A stretch of DNA of 6,451 nucleotides, from NCBI GenBank assembly GCA_025937615.1, contig JAICRA010000095.1:1-6451 (forward strand), in the 5' to 3' direction. The notes under the pieces were generated by a model. It saw only the letters and a list, made by a program, of their open reading frames with translations, did no database searches and was not told the origin of the DNA. Source of the stretch: Thermomicrobiales bacterium (GTDB lineage: Bacteria; Chloroflexota; Chloroflexia; Thermomicrobiales; UBA6265). Within the stretch, counting starts at the first letter, position 1. Each line of letters opens with the position of its first letter. Below, one piece after another: positions 5,226 through 6,451 of this stretch. The position numbers and the translations under genes are program-made.

Positions 5226-6451
5226 TCAGAGCCCGACCGCCATCCCCTCGGCCCGCGGGTCAGAGCCGCCGGCCAGGAATCCGGTTTCGGGGTTGCGGGC
5301 GATGACCTGGACCGATCCGCCGGCGCCCCACATGCCGGCGCGCCGGATGGGATAGCCCATCGCATTCAGTTCGCCGATCGTCGCTTCGCCGAGCCGGTCC
5401 TCGACGGCGAGAACGAAATCATCGCCGCGTTCAATGGGGTAGGTGGCGGGGTCGAACTGCCAGCGCGGCTGCTCCGCCGCCGCCTGGGCGTCGAGGCCGC
5501 CGTCGATCAATCCGGTGATCGTTTGCAGGTTCCACTGCGGTTGGTAGTCGCCGCCGGGGGTATTGCCGACCAGCACAGGAGTGCCATCGCCGTCTGCGAT
5601 CAGGTAGGTGTTGAGGGTGTGCATCGTTCGCTTGCCGGGGGCGTAGATGTTGGGGTGGCCGTCCTCCAGCTCGAAACAGTGGCCGGCGCGGTTGGTGAGG
5701 AGGATGCCCGTGTCGCCGGCCACGACGCCGGAGCCGAACGCGGCCGAGAGGGTGAAGATGAGCGAGATCATCAGCCCGTCCTCGTCGACGGCAACCAGCG
5801 AGGTGGTGTCACCGGCGGTCAGCACCCCGGTGTCGATGTCCGCCGAGTACCTCGAACCGATGCTGGCGTATTGCTCCGCCGCCCATTCCTTGGAGAGGAG
5901 GCGGTCCAGGGGTGTCTCGACGAAATCGGGATCCCCAGCGTGGGCGCGGCGATCGGCGAAAGCCAACCGCAAGGCCGAAATCTCGGTGTGAATTGCTTGC
6001 GCCGAGCGCAGTCCCATTTCTCCCAGCGAAGCCCGCTCGCAGATGTTGAGCGATTCCAGGACGACGAATCCCTGCGTCGGCAACCCCGTTTCGTAGACCG
6101 TGTACCCCCGGTAGGTCGTGGTGACGGGCGCCGAGATTGCGGTTTCGTGGTCGGCAAAATCGTCGGCCGTGAGGGCCCCGCCCTTGGCCGATAGATAGGA
6201 CTCGATCTCCTTGGCGATCGGGCCGCGATAGAACGCGTCGGGGCCGCCCCTGGCGATCAACGAGATCGAGCGTGCCAAATCCGGCTGTCTGAGGGTGTCG
6301 CCCGGTCGCAACGGCTCGCCGCCCGGCAGGAACACAGCGGCGCTCGTGGCGAAGGCGCCCAGCAAGTCGGCGGTGGAGACGATGCCGTTCGCCTCCCCTG
6401 GCGAAATTGGGAATCCCTCAGCCGCGTAGCCGATGGCCGGCTGCGCCAGCT
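5226..6451 (-). CDS. ggt: Gamma-glutamyltransferase-family Ntn hydrolase, C-terminal two-thirds (start lies beyond the right edge)
   Basis: The 407 residues present begin at LAQPAIGYAAEGFPIS, a stretch typical of the GGT large subunit, and end at SDPRAEGMAVGL, a typical family C-terminus. In this family an autocatalytic cut before a threonine makes two subunits, and that threonine attacks an amide such as the gamma-glutamyl bond. Here it is Thr215 of the fragment (GDTTSLVAVD, codon 5807-5805), followed by FGSG at about 238-241, PGKR at 271-274 and the oxyanion-type GG at 299-300. Residues known to bind the gamma-glutamyl group in E. coli GGT are changed: Asn411 is Ser235, Gln430 is Arg254, Asp433 has no equivalent acid, and the Ser-Ser pair of PLSSM is His277-Thr278. 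It is therefore more likely a GGT-like acylase or hydrolase than a classical GGT. The frame is open to the window edge and the true start is not seen. SBP1 follows after 336 bases. Confidence 0.9.
   Translation of the reverse strand, partial: LAQPAIGYAAEGFPISPGEANGIVSTADLLGAFATSAAVFLPGGEPLRPGDTLRQPDLARSISLIARGGPDAFYRGPIAKEIESYLSAKGGALTADDFADHETAISAPVTTTYRGYTVYETGLPTQGFVVLESLNICERASLGEMGLRSAQAIHTEISALRLAFADRRAHAGDPDFVETPLDRLLSKEWAAEQYASIGSRYSADIDTGVLTAGDTTSLVAVDEDGLMISLIFTLSAAFGSGVVAGDTGILLTNRAGHCFELEDGHPNIYAPGKRTMHTLNTYLIADGDGTPVLVGNTPGGDYQPQWNLQTITGLIDGGLDAQAAAEQPRWQFDPATYPIERGDDFVLAVEDRLGEATIGELNAMGYPIRRAGMWGAGGSVQVIARNPETGFLAGGSDPRAEGMAVGL

Noticed and set aside
6363..6365. TTG codon as the start of the GGT-like gene
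   Set aside because: The frame continues upstream to the window edge with good GGT-type sequence (PAIGYAAEGFPIS), so this TTG is an internal leucine and the gene is cut by the window.

Overview
The window is GC-rich bacterial DNA. Every supported gene is on the minus strand, so transcription runs from high to low coordinates. In that order it holds: the 3' two-thirds of a gamma-glutamyltransferase-like Ntn hydrolase gene (5226-6451, start outside the window); a 336-base leader (4890-5225); a family-5 peptide-type substrate-binding protein, called SBP1 here (3252-4889); a DppB/OppB-type permease (2171-3118); a second, paralogous substrate-binding protein, SBP2 (350-1984, GTG start); and the first 93 codons of a DppC/OppC-type permease that leaves through the left edge (1-281). 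I expect the ATPase genes (DppD/DppF type) beyond coordinate 1.

The two binding proteins carry twin-arginine (SRRTL) signal peptides with no lipobox. Together with the base composition and short palindromic elements in the gaps, this suggests a Chloroflexota organism, perhaps of the Thermomicrobia type. That assignment is inference from general style, not from a marker gene.

The genes read as one uptake-and-processing locus. A Tat-exported binding protein captures a small peptide or peptide-like amide, the DppB/DppC pair forms the membrane channel, and an amide-cleaving Ntn hydrolase is encoded just upstream. The order is unusual: SBP1 - permease B - SBP2 - permease C, with a second binding protein between the two permease genes. 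The hydrolase keeps the autocatalytic threonine but has replaced most of the residues that hold the gamma-glutamyl group in E. coli GGT, so its substrate is probably not glutathione.

The three gaps inside the transporter cluster each carry an inverted repeat: a 9-bp hairpin before permease C, a long two-part palindrome before SBP2, and a pair of inverted 7-nt-period arrays before permease B. The leader upstream of SBP1 holds three more hairpins. None is followed by a T-run, so I read them as mRNA-processing or stability elements or dispersed palindromic repeats, not intrinsic terminators. I found no CRISPR array, tRNA, rRNA, transposase or phage gene. Nothing here looks like a wholly new system; the novelty lies in the gene order, the divergent hydrolase active site and the intergenic palindromes.
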